Origin: DASPJR01 sp035628505
GTDB taxonomy: Bacteria > Planctomycetota > SZUA-567 > H5-PLA8
Assembly: GCA_035628505.1 (NCBI GenBank)
Contig: DASPJR010000067.1
Coordinates: forward strand, 62,001 to 126,000
Length of the DNA: 64,000 nt
Direction: 5' to 3'
A program made the position numbers and the translations under genes. Under the pieces are notes generated by a model, which saw only the letters and a program-made list of their open reading frames with translations, was not told the origin of the DNA and made no database searches. Positions 56,081 to 63,784 of this stretch are shown here, piece by piece. The first letter of the stretch is position 1, and every line of letters starts with the position of its first letter.

Positions 56081-57829
56081 TCACACCGACTGCTTGACCT
56101 TCTGCGCCATGGCCGTGAGCGCGGCCTTTTGCTGCTGAGGTTCGCCGCGCGCGATGGCCCTGGTGATGCGGTAGGCTTCCTGCGCCTCGATCTTCGGCGG
56201 CATCGGCAGCTCCAACGGATCGATCACGGCCTCGATGACAACCGGACCGCGCGCGGAAAGCGCTTCATCAATCTTGCTGCCGCAGTGAGCCGGATCGTCG
56301 ATGCGCAGCGCCGACGCGCCACAGGCTTCGGCGACTTTCACAAAGTCGATCGGCTGCAGTTCGCAGCCGTACTCGAGATTGCCTTCCATGTACATCTGCT
56401 CAAACTTGATCATGCCCAGCGAATTGTTCTTAAGCACAACGACTTTTACAGGCAGATCGTATTTCACGCAGGTGGCGAGTTCGGCCATCAGCATCGCAAA
56501 ACCGCCATCGCCGACAAACGCAATGCTCGGCCGGTCTGGATGGGCGATCGCGGCCGCAATCGCATACGGCAGAGCGCAGGCCATCGACGCGAGCGTGCCC
56601 GAGCAGGAATACATCTGGCCCGGTTTGATGCGGATGTGCCTCGCCGACCAGACCGTGTTGGCGCCCGAATCGACTGATATGATCGCATTCTCCGGCAGGC
56701 GCTTGCTCAGTTCCGCCGTGACCCTCTGTGGCTTCATCGGCTTGTCCGTGCAGTTTTCGTATTCGGCCATGCGCGTGTTCCACTCCTGCATCTCCCGCTG
56801 TGCTTGCTCGAGAAAACTGCGGTCGCTCTTTGCCTGCAGCCTGGGCAGAAGTGCTTGCAGCGTCTGGCGGCTGCCGCCCACGAGCCCGACATCGACGGGG
56901 TAGCGCAAGCCGATTCGCGCCGGATCCAAATCGATCTGCACCGCTTTCGCCTGGCCGGGTGCGGGAAGGTATTCGATGTACGGAAACGAGGTGCCGACCA
57001 TCAGCAGCGTGTCGCAGCGTTCCATGACATTCTGCGAAGGCAGCGTGCCCAGCAGCCCGATCCCGCCGGTCGTGTGCGGATCGTCATCCGGAACGACGGC
57101 TTTGCCCAGCAACGGTTTGACTATGGGCGCGGAGAGCTTCTCCGAGAGCTCAAGCAGCTCGCTTGCACAGCCCAGCGCGCCGCGGCCGGCAAGTATCGCT
57201 ATTTTCTGTCCGCCGTTTAGAACATGCGCAGCACAATTCAGATCGCCATCAGCCGGCACGACAGGACGGCGCGTCATGATGTCCGACGTGTGGCCGGGGA
57301 TGTTGCGCTTTGAGCGCGATTGCTGCGCGGGCTCTTTTTCCTGGAGGTCGCTGGGAAAGGTGATATGCGCCACGCCGCGGCGGCTGAGTGCGATACGGCA
57401 GGCCAGATCGGCAACGTTTTCAACGTGGTCAGGGCCCATGATGCGCGTGTTGTATTCGGCAACGTCCATGAACACGCGGTCGAGATTGACATCCTGCTGT
57501 GCGTAGGTGTCGATTAAATCGTGATAATGATGGCCCGTAATCGCGAGGACCGGCTGGCCATCCATTTTGGCATCGTAGAGGCCGTTGAGCAGATGCAGCC
57601 CGCCGGGTCCAGAGGTCCCCAGGCAGACGCCGAGGCGGCCGGTATATTTAGCGTGCGCGCAGGCCATGAACGCTGCAGATTCTTCGTGCCGCACCTGAAT
57701 AAAGCGTATGCGATCCTGGCGCTTGCGCAGCGCTTCCATGATGCCGTTTATGCCGTCTCCGGGAATTCCGAAAACGGTATCGACGCCCCAATCCAGAATG
57801 GTTTCAACCAGAATATCTGCCGCGTTCAT
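56081..57829 (-). CDS. Thiamine-diphosphate enzyme, pyruvate oxidase/dehydrogenase (quinone) type
   Basis: TPP-dependent flavoprotein-like enzyme of 582 residues, most like PoxB, which oxidises pyruvate to acetate and CO2 at the membrane. The start is ATG 57829 (MNAADILVETILDWGVDTVFG) behind GAGG. The catalytic Glu is in VRHEESAAF (near residue 50), the central FAD/NAD-like domain spans about 190-330, and the TPP motif GDGGFAMLMAELATCVKYD lies near 440. The C-terminus is shortish, so membrane binding as in E. coli PoxB is unsure. Acetolactate synthase and oxalyl-CoA decarboxylase relatives are the alternatives. Confidence 0.85.
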   Translation of the reverse strand: MNAADILVETILDWGVDTVFGIPGDGINGIMEALRKRQDRIRFIQVRHEESAAFMACAHAKYTGRLGVCLGTSGPGGLHLLNGLYDAKMDGQPVLAITGHHYHDLIDTYAQQDVNLDRVFMDVAEYNTRIMGPDHVENVADLACRIALSRRGVAHITFPSDLQEKEPAQQSRSKRNIPGHTSDIMTRRPVVPADGDLNCAAHVLNGGQKIAILAGRGALGCASELLELSEKLSAPIVKPLLGKAVVPDDDPHTTGGIGLLGTLPSQNVMERCDTLLMVGTSFPYIEYLPAPGQAKAVQIDLDPARIGLRYPVDVGLVGGSRQTLQALLPRLQAKSDRSFLEQAQREMQEWNTRMAEYENCTDKPMKPQRVTAELSKRLPENAIISVDSGANTVWSARHIRIKPGQMYSCSGTLASMACALPYAIAAAIAHPDRPSIAFVGDGGFAMLMAELATCVKYDLPVKVVVLKNNSLGMIKFEQMYMEGNLEYGCELQPIDFVKVAEACGASALRIDDPAHCGSKIDEALSARGPVVIEAVIDPLELPMPPKIEAQEAYRITRAIARGEPQQQKAALTAMAQKVKQSV

Positions 57830-57886
57830 AGTCGCCTCGCCGTGAGAAAACTGCACTCTCACGGAATGCGCACGCGATATGCCAGT

Positions 57887-58024
57887 CCCTCTCCAGAGGG
57901 AGAGGGCCGACGTGAGCGAATGCGAACGCGGGGTGAGGGGAAAGCGCCGCCTGGTGTATGCCGCGTCCAGCCCTCACCCGGCACTCGCTGCGCTCTTGTC
58001 CGCCCTCTCCCGGAGGGAGAGGGA
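57887..58024. repeat. GC-rich palindromes CCCTCTCC / GGAGAGGG
   Basis: CCCTCTCCAGAGGGAGAGGG (57897-57907 region) and CCCTCTCCCGGAGGGAGAGG (58003-58022) flank GCGAATGCGAACGCGGGGTG / CCCTCACCCGGCACTCGC, a second inverted pair. It lies between the TPP enzyme and mqnD genes. Confidence 0.8.
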
Positions 58025-58029
58025 ACGAA

Positions 58030-58977
58030 TTACTCCGTCCATTCGGGTTGCGCGGGAATGGTGATCAGCCCGAGGCGGCGGCCTTCATCCAGGAAGCGAC
58101 GCACGGCGGCACGGCCTTTTTCGCCATAGTCGAGCGTGTAATCATTGACGTACATGCCGACGAATTTATCCGCTTTGTCTTTGCCCATATCGCGCGCGTA
58201 CTTGAGTGCGTAGCTCAAGGCTTCGTCGCGGTGGTCAAGGCCCCACTTAATCGAGTCATGCAAGTGGCGGGAGATGCGCTTGATGCGATCGGCGCCCAGA
58301 TCGCGGCGGATGCCATTTCCGCCCAGCGGCAGCGGAAGACCAGTTTTCGCGCCCCACCATTCGCCGAGATCAACGACCTTTTTCAGAGCGCCACTGTTTT
58401 CTTCATGATACGTAAGCTGACCCTCGTGAATGATCAGCCCGCCATCGAACTCACCGGCAGCGACACGCGGAATGATCTGGTCGAAGGGGACGACGACTGT
58501 GTTAAAGTGGCAGCGGAAGAAGTCTGTATCGCGGCGGCTGATCAGATCGCCGGTCGACGGCCGGGCCGGCTGGCCGTTAATGCCGCACGAAAAAATGTTC
58601 AGCGCGAGATAAGCGCTCGTGCGCTTGCCGGGGATGGCAATGGTTTTTCCTTCGAGCCATTTTCGGGCATCCGCGCCGCTTGCGTCAGCCTTGCCATCAA
58701 ATTTCTTGGCGACGATCATCGGACCGTAATTGTCCCCGAAGCTGGCGCCGTGCGGCAGCAGGATGTATTTGTCAGCCACATACGCGTAAGCGTGGAAGCT
58801 CAGTGCAGTGACTTCGTACTTGCCCTTCTCGGCGTCCCGGTTGAGCGTCTCAATATCGATCAGGTGATGCTCGTAGACTTCCGGCGACGTGTCGAACTGC
58901 GGAAAGGTGAGCGCGTAGAACATGAAGGCGTCGTCTGGATCTGGCGAATGGCCGACGCGTACGGTGGGCTGAGGCAT
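58030..58977 (-). CDS. mqnD: 1,4-dihydroxy-6-naphthoate synthase
   Basis: Futalosine-pathway enzyme making the menaquinone naphthoate ring. ATG 58977 gives 315 residues starting MPQPTVRVGHSPDPDDAFMF, the family signature; the upstream frame has no match. Other motifs: DIETLNRDAEKGKYEVTALS, LLPHGASFGDNYGPMIVAKK, FDQIIPRVAAGEFDGGLIIH with the catalytic-type His, and the closing KADKFVGMYVNDYTLDYG. It implies menaquinone, consistent with the b6-type cytochrome b. Divergent from queF. mqnA/B/C are not in the window. Confidence 0.94.
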   Translation of the reverse strand: MPQPTVRVGHSPDPDDAFMFYALTFPQFDTSPEVYEHHLIDIETLNRDAEKGKYEVTALSFHAYAYVADKYILLPHGASFGDNYGPMIVAKKFDGKADASGADARKWLEGKTIAIPGKRTSAYLALNIFSCGINGQPARPSTGDLISRRDTDFFRCHFNTVVVPFDQIIPRVAAGEFDGGLIIHEGQLTYHEENSGALKKVVDLGEWWGAKTGLPLPLGGNGIRRDLGADRIKRISRHLHDSIKWGLDHRDEALSYALKYARDMGKDKADKFVGMYVNDYTLDYGEKGRAAVRRFLDEGRRLGLITIPAQPEWTE

Positions 58978-59096
58978 TTTCAGGAATCTCTCCGTTTGCG
59001 CAGTTGTTTTGTGATTGAAACTGCAGGTCGAACAGAGGATAAGCGGAGAGACGGCACCTGCAACTGACAACCAACCACAGGATAAGCAGAGTAAAC

Positions 59097-59480
59097 GTGA
59101 AAGCAGATTCAAAGCAGAAGCAAAGCCAGGCGGCCAGCGGCCCGATCGAGTGTTTCCCGAACCGCCATCCGGACCGCGATTACGAAATTAAAATCGTTGC
59201 GCCCGAATTCACAGCCGTGTGCCCGCGCACGGGCCAGCCTGATTTCGCCACGCTGACGCTTACGTATGTGCCGGACGAGTTGTGCCTGGAACTGAAAAGC
59301 TTCAAGCTGTATTTGCAGAGTTACCGCAACCGCGGCATCTTTCACGAGCACGTCACGAACAGCATCCTGGACGATCTGGTGAAGAGCTGCCGGCCACGCC
59401 GCATGACCCTGGTGGGAGAGTTCAACGCCCGAGGCGGCATCGCGACGACTGTTACGGCCACGTACCCGTCGAAGAGATAA
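59097..59480 (+). CDS. queF: 7-cyano-7-deazaguanine reductase, type I
   Basis: NADPH-dependent reduction of preQ0 to preQ1 for queuosine. The 127 residues contain the nucleophile Cys42 in FTAVCPRTGQPD with Asp49, the QueF motif ELKSFKLYLQSYRN (65-78) and the FHEH segment (82-85). The type I (single-domain, tunnel-fold decamer) length fits. The start is GTG 59097; a stronger site is not seen. No preQ1 riboswitch was recognised in the 119-bp divergent region with mqnD. Confidence 0.95.
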   Translation: MKADSKQKQSQAASGPIECFPNRHPDRDYEIKIVAPEFTAVCPRTGQPDFATLTLTYVPDELCLELKSFKLYLQSYRNRGIFHEHVTNSILDDLVKSCRPRRMTLVGEFNARGGIATTVTATYPSKR

Positions 59481-59485
59481 CTGAT

Positions 59486-59557
59486 GTTTCTAGTTTTGAG
59501 TTTCTAGTTCCTGGTTATCGATTGAAGCGATTAACCAGAAACTAGAAACCAGAAACT
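59486..59557. repeat. Inverted repeat of TTTCTGG/TTTCTAG heptamers (copy 10)
   Basis: Left arm GTTTCTAGTTTTGAGTTTCT, right arm ACCAGAAACTAGAAACCAGA. It lies between convergent queF and rpmH. Confidence 0.9.
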
Positions 59558-59561
59558 CTTA

Positions 59562-59699
59562 TTAACCGAAAACAGTCGCTGTCCGGCCACGGCGGCGGCG
59601 GCGCTTGATGACCTTGCGGCCTGCCTTGGTGCTGTTCCGCTTGCGGAAGCCGCTGACGCGGCGCTTCTTCAGCTTCGAATTACGAATGTTGATCTTCAT
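59562..59699 (-). CDS. rpmH: 50S ribosomal protein L34
   Basis: A 45-residue gene found by reading the queF-rpmH gap. The sequence MKINIRNSKLKKRRVSGFRK continues RNSTKAGRKVIKRRRRRGRT; GFRxRxxTKxGRKVxxRRRxxGR is the L34 signature. AAGGAGAGAGAAATG provides a perfect ribosome site. The N-terminus (MKINIRNS) differs from the common MKRTYQPS, as in some planctomycete-like lineages. rnpA and dnaA, the usual neighbours, are absent. Confidence 0.93.
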   Translation of the reverse strand: MKINIRNSKLKKRRVSGFRKRNSTKAGRKVIKRRRRRGRTATVFG

Positions 59700-59862
59700 T
59701 TCTCTCTCCTTCAACAACAGAGGCGCACAGCAATGTGCGCCCCAGTGGAAGGAAGGATTATGCGCACGCCTATGCGGATTTCAATTACAAAATTCGCAGC
59801 TTTGAACGTACGCTGCGTTTTTCGCACGACAATTCATTTGAGAAATCCACGGAGAATGCAGC

Positions 59863-61152
59863 ATGAATCGCCGCCACTTTCTGCAGACCACGCTCGCGGC
59901 CGGGACACTTGCGGCGCTTAAATCTGTCGCAGGCGAGTTGCGGACCGGCAGCATACTCCTGCGCTCGTCGTGGCAGACTGTCAATATTGGCGACATTGCA
60001 CATACGCCAGGCATCGTGCAACTCATCCAGGATCACTTGCCGGGCGTCGAAGTGCGGCTCTGGCCGGGCAACATCGGCAACGGCGTCGAAGAAATGCTGC
60101 GGAGGAATTTCCCGAAGCTCGCATTCGTGAAGACGGCTGATGACATCAAGGCCGCGTTCGCAGAATGTGATTTCATGCTGCACGGCTCCGGGCCCTCGGT
60201 CGTCGCTCAGGCACACCTCGCCAGATGGCACAAGGAAACCGGCAAACCGTTCGGGATCTACGGCATCACCCTTCCGGCCGTGACGCCAAAACCTGTCACA
60301 GCGGAGGCGTTTATCACCTATGCACCACTGGACGACGGCCTTCGCGGGCTGCTGGACGCGGCAAAGTTCATCTACTTCCGCGACACAATCTCCTTAAAGG
60401 GAGCACAGGATGCGGGCATCAAGTGCCCTGTGATGGAGTTCGGTCCCGATGCGGCTTTCGGGGTCAAGCTGCGCAACGATGAAGCGGCGGCGGCATTTCT
60501 GAAAGCGAACGGGCTCGAAGATGGGAAGTTTCTCTGCGCCATTCCACGCCTGCGTAACTCGCCCTACTGGATCATGAAGAATAACAACCAGATGAACGAG
60601 ACAGACAAAAAGAAGCACGAAGTCAACGAGAAGTATCGAGAGCAGGACCACGCGAAGCTGCGCGAAGCGATGATTACGTTTATCAAAGAGACCGGCATGA
60701 AGGTGCTCGTCTGCCCGGAAGACGAAAGCCACATGCAGGTCGGCAAAGAGAACCTGATCGATCCGCTGCCCGAGAACATCAAATCAAAAGTAGTGTGGCG
60801 CGAAAAATACTGGCTCACCGATGAAGCCGTGAGCACCTACGCCCGTTCACTGGGCCTGCTGAGCATGGACATGCACTCGCCAATCATGGCCGTCGCTAAC
60901 GGCATCCCGGCGATTCATTGCCGCTTCTGGACGCAAACCGTCAAAGCGCAGATGTGGCGTGACATCGGCCTGGGCGAGTGGCTCTTCGACATGGACGAAG
61001 AGAAAGACGGATCAAAGATCGCAGCAGCCGTGCTTGCGATCGCCAAAGACGCCGGCGCCGCGAAAGAAAAAGTCGCCAAAGCAATGGCATTCGTGCGACA
61101 ACGCCAGAAAGAAACGATAGCCACGGTGGGGAAGCAGTTGCCGGCCAAATAA
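59863..61152 (+). CDS. Tat-exported polysaccharide pyruvyl transferase family protein
   Basis: A 429-residue protein. MNRRHFLQTTLAAGTLAAL is a twin-arginine signal, so the folded protein leaves the cytoplasm. The mature part opens with RSSWQTVNIGDIAHTPGIVQ, the start of the PS_pyruv_trans fold, followed by Gly-rich HGSGPSVVAQAH and the C-terminal SMDMHSPIMAVANGIPAIHC motif with the family's catalytic-type His. Export of a pyruvyl transferase fold without cytoplasmic PEP is odd, so the reaction may differ. It stands alone, rightward. Confidence 0.8.
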   Translation: MNRRHFLQTTLAAGTLAALKSVAGELRTGSILLRSSWQTVNIGDIAHTPGIVQLIQDHLPGVEVRLWPGNIGNGVEEMLRRNFPKLAFVKTADDIKAAFAECDFMLHGSGPSVVAQAHLARWHKETGKPFGIYGITLPAVTPKPVTAEAFITYAPLDDGLRGLLDAAKFIYFRDTISLKGAQDAGIKCPVMEFGPDAAFGVKLRNDEAAAAFLKANGLEDGKFLCAIPRLRNSPYWIMKNNNQMNETDKKKHEVNEKYREQDHAKLREAMITFIKETGMKVLVCPEDESHMQVGKENLIDPLPENIKSKVVWREKYWLTDEAVSTYARSLGLLSMDMHSPIMAVANGIPAIHCRFWTQTVKAQMWRDIGLGEWLFDMDEEKDGSKIAAAVLAIAKDAGAAKEKVAKAMAFVRQRQKETIATVGKQLPAK

Positions 61153-61192
61153 TTACATCAGGCGCTCTTCGAGAAAAGGCTAAGGCAGAGAA

Positions 61193-61927
61193 TTACTTCG
61201 AAAGATCCACCTTCTTAAGCGTGATGTTCCGGTACGCGACGGGGCCGTGATCACCCTGCAGCATCAGCGGGCCGGTCGGCTTTTCGGGCTCAAATTCCCA
61301 CATGCTTGAGCGCGTCGGGCCCGTGATTTCGACGTTCTCGTGAACGGTCTGCCCGTTGTGAACGACCTTGATGAACTTCGCGTTCTCGATCTTCTTTCCT
61401 TCTGCGTCGAAACGCGGCGCGCGGAAAATCACATCGAAACTCTGCCATTCTCCCGGCGCCTTCGACGCGTTCACTTTCGGCGGATGGCCCTCGTACCCTT
61501 CCTTGCCTTTGCCGCGCTTGGCGTCCCAGCGCTGGTAGATACCGCCGGCGTCGCTGTGCTGCGGGTTAGCCTTGCCGAAGCTGTCAAAGACCTGAATTTC
61601 GTAGCGGCCCATGAAGTACACGCCGGAATTGGAGCCCTTCGGCACCATCCACTCGATATGCGCCTCGACATCGCCGAACTCGGCGGTGCTGACGAGATTC
61701 GACGTTTTTCCGACAGGCCCGTTCACAATGATTCCCGAGCCCGGCTTGCTCACCAGCTGCTTTTCATTTTCTGCCGATTTGCTGACCTCGCCGACGTTCA
61801 TCCACTTATTGGTCGGCGTTTTCCAGCCTTCCAATCCCGTGCCTTGAATCAAAGCCACAGGCTCCTGGGCACATACCGCGGCTGCGACGCATATCACCGC
61901 CACGACGAGTGGAAAAACGCTTTTCAT
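61193..61927 (-). CDS. Secreted DUF1080 (3-keto-disaccharide hydrolase-like) protein 2
   Basis: A 244-residue exported protein starting at ATG 61927 (MKSVFPLVVAVICVAAAVCA) behind GAGGAG. The DUF1080 domain shows LIQGTGLEGWKTP, SGVYFMGRYEIQVFDSFGK, DAGGIYQRWDAKRGKGKEGY and the closing GPVAYRNITLKKVD. It differs clearly from the copy at 18322. The gene runs with the sugar-isomerase-like gene upstream (49 bp apart), suggesting a shared carbohydrate role. Confidence 0.92.
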   Translation of the reverse strand: MKSVFPLVVAVICVAAAVCAQEPVALIQGTGLEGWKTPTNKWMNVGEVSKSAENEKQLVSKPGSGIIVNGPVGKTSNLVSTAEFGDVEAHIEWMVPKGSNSGVYFMGRYEIQVFDSFGKANPQHSDAGGIYQRWDAKRGKGKEGYEGHPPKVNASKAPGEWQSFDVIFRAPRFDAEGKKIENAKFIKVVHNGQTVHENVEITGPTRSSMWEFEPEKPTGPLMLQGDHGPVAYRNITLKKVDLSK

Positions 61928-61976
61928 CAATCAGTGCTCCTCGTTAGTGTTCCGCTGTCAGCTCAACATACACCGC

Positions 61977-62807
61977 TCAGCGGCGCTTGATGCGGCAGGC
62001 GTCGATCCAGCGGCCGACGAGCGTCAGCGCCGTGCGCGCTTCTTTCAGCTTTGGCGCGACGCCGGGTTCGAGCGTCACCGGTCCGCGGTAGCCGCCTTCC
62101 CAGAGCTGCTCAATGATGTCTTCCCAGGGGATGACGCCTTTGCCCATCGTGACAAAATCAGCATCCATGCCGCGCCGGACTGCGTCGCGCACGCGAAGTG
62201 TTTTCAGCCGGGGCAGCACGGCCTCGAGATGTTCCAGACCCGAATCATCGCCCGCGCCAAAACAGCCGGCAACGTCCCAATCGAGGCCCAGCAATTTTTC
62301 ACCCGTCCCAATCGCTTCTAGCTGCGCCAACGCTTCCAGAGCCGTCGCGGCATAGCTGTCAGGATGCGTCCGCAGCATGACCTCGCAGCCTTCGCGAGAA
62401 GCAGCGGTGACGAATTCACGCACTGCTTCGAGCGCGCTTTCGTCAGGAACAGCGATCTCTTCTTCGTCCTCGAAATCCTTCTTTTCGGCCGCGGGGACCG
62501 CCTCGGTATGATAGTAAGCGATAGAGATGAGATTGCAGCGCAGCCGTTTTGCGATTGCGAACAATTTCGAGCTCGCCTCTGATGAGGGCGGCGTCTTCGA
62601 GAAGAAATCTGTCGCCAGAGACGTCACGCGCAGCCGCTTGTTATTCACGGCTTTTTCAGCCTGTACCAGCCACCGTTCGTCAACATCGGGCAGCAGATCG
62701 AAGCCGAGCCGCCTCAGTTCAAATTCCTTGCACTGCATTTCAAGCAGCACTTCGATGGCTGAATTCAGATCGGCTGAAACGTCGTCGGTTGTGATGGATA
62801 GTCGCAT
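61977..62807 (-). CDS. Sugar phosphate isomerase/epimerase-like TIM barrel
   Basis: A 276-residue cytosolic protein of the xylose-isomerase-like (AP endonuclease 2) superfamily: MRLSITTDDVSADLNSAIEV, RLRVTSLATDFFSKT, CNLISIAYYHTE, EVMLRTHPDSYAATALEAL, GLDWDVAGCFGAGD and the closing YRGPVTLEPGVAPKLKEART. Metal-ligand residues (Glu, Asp, His) are partly visible. It precedes the DUF1080 gene in the same direction. The substrate is unknown. Confidence 0.8.
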   Translation of the reverse strand: MRLSITTDDVSADLNSAIEVLLEMQCKEFELRRLGFDLLPDVDERWLVQAEKAVNNKRLRVTSLATDFFSKTPPSSEASSKLFAIAKRLRCNLISIAYYHTEAVPAAEKKDFEDEEEIAVPDESALEAVREFVTAASREGCEVMLRTHPDSYAATALEALAQLEAIGTGEKLLGLDWDVAGCFGAGDDSGLEHLEAVLPRLKTLRVRDAVRRGMDADFVTMGKGVIPWEDIIEQLWEGGYRGPVTLEPGVAPKLKEARTALTLVGRWIDACRIKRR

Positions 62808-62826
62808 GGTTGAGAGAAATCTTTGA

Positions 62827-63726
62827 TCAGCTGAAGAGGCGGCCCAGCAATCCGCCGGGGCCTCTCGGTTCTTTGTTTTCGATCACGCGATCGATATCGT
62901 CGGCAAGCGCGCCCGCACTGGAATAACGCTGCCCCGGATCTTTGCTCAGGCAAGTCATTATGACTTTTTCGATTCGCGGATCGAGCGCACTATTGAGCTC
63001 CGTTGGCGGCTGCGGCGGAAGACTCATGGCCATCTGCAGCGTCTTCCACGAGGTCTCGGCTTCAAAGGGCGGCTTCCCTGTAACGAGCTGATAGAGTATT
63101 GCGCCGAGGCTGTAGACGTCAGCGGCGGGCGTGAGCCGCTCCTCTTCTCCGCGCGCCTGCTCGGGACTCATGTAAGCCGGCGTGCCGATGATCTTCTGAA
63201 CACCTTTTTCGGAAATGTCGCCTTTGCGCCACGCCAGACCCCAGTCCAGCACGTGCGGTTTTCCAGCATCGTCGATCAGGATATTGCGCGGCTTTAGATC
63301 GCGGTGAAAAATGCCCTTTCCGTGCGCGTGATGAACTGCGCGTGCCACCGCACTCATCCAGGCAAGCACCTCGGCAGGTTCCGGGCGGCGATTCTTCAGA
63401 ATCTGATCCAGGCCCAGCCCTTGAATGAAAAGAAAACTGAGATATGGGACGCCCTCGAATTCACCGGCTCTGTAAAGAGGAACGATGTTTTCGTGCTTAA
63501 TTTCGCGCAGGATAGCTGCTTCACGAGAGGCGCCGCGCAGGATTTCCTTGATCGTATGCGGTGCGCGCGGATAAAGGACTTTCAGCGCGATGGCACATTT
63601 TTCCCGCGCAGCACGAGCCAGGTAGACCGTGGACTGCTCGCTGCGCCAGAGCTCTTTATCGATGATAAAGTCTCCGAACTGCCGCACCATGCGATTGCGC
63701 CGCGTTGTGTTCAGATCCTGATTCAT
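62827..63726 (-). CDS. Ser/Thr protein kinase (Hanks type), soluble
   Basis: A 299-residue kinase without a transmembrane helix. Catalytic elements: the ATP-site Lys49 in IALKVLYP, Glu69 region in SREAAILREI, HRDLKPRN (141-148), DWG at 161-163 where most kinases have DFG, GTPAYMSPEQARG and DVYSLGAILYQLVTG. The glycine-rich loop is eroded (ELWRSEQSTVYLAR), so phosphate anchoring may be altered though the rest looks active. The Pro/Gly-rich C-terminus (NKEPRGPGGLLGRLF) is short. It is leftward, close to the sugar-isomerase-like gene (19 bp); the target is unknown. Confidence 0.93.
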   Translation of the reverse strand: MNQDLNTTRRNRMVRQFGDFIIDKELWRSEQSTVYLARAAREKCAIALKVLYPRAPHTIKEILRGASREAAILREIKHENIVPLYRAGEFEGVPYLSFLFIQGLGLDQILKNRRPEPAEVLAWMSAVARAVHHAHGKGIFHRDLKPRNILIDDAGKPHVLDWGLAWRKGDISEKGVQKIIGTPAYMSPEQARGEEERLTPAADVYSLGAILYQLVTGKPPFEAETSWKTLQMAMSLPPQPPTELNSALDPRIEKVIMTCLSKDPGQRYSSAGALADDIDRVIENKEPRGPGGLLGRLFS

Positions 63727-63784
63727 GCCGCTTTTCAGTTTGCCAGAGACCTGTCAGCACTGCAAAGAGAACCCGGCGCCGCCA

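Noticed and set aside
58978..59096. preQ1 riboswitch ahead of queF
   Set aside because: No preQ1-I/II pseudoknot pattern recognised; only a loose repeat of GGATAAGC is present.
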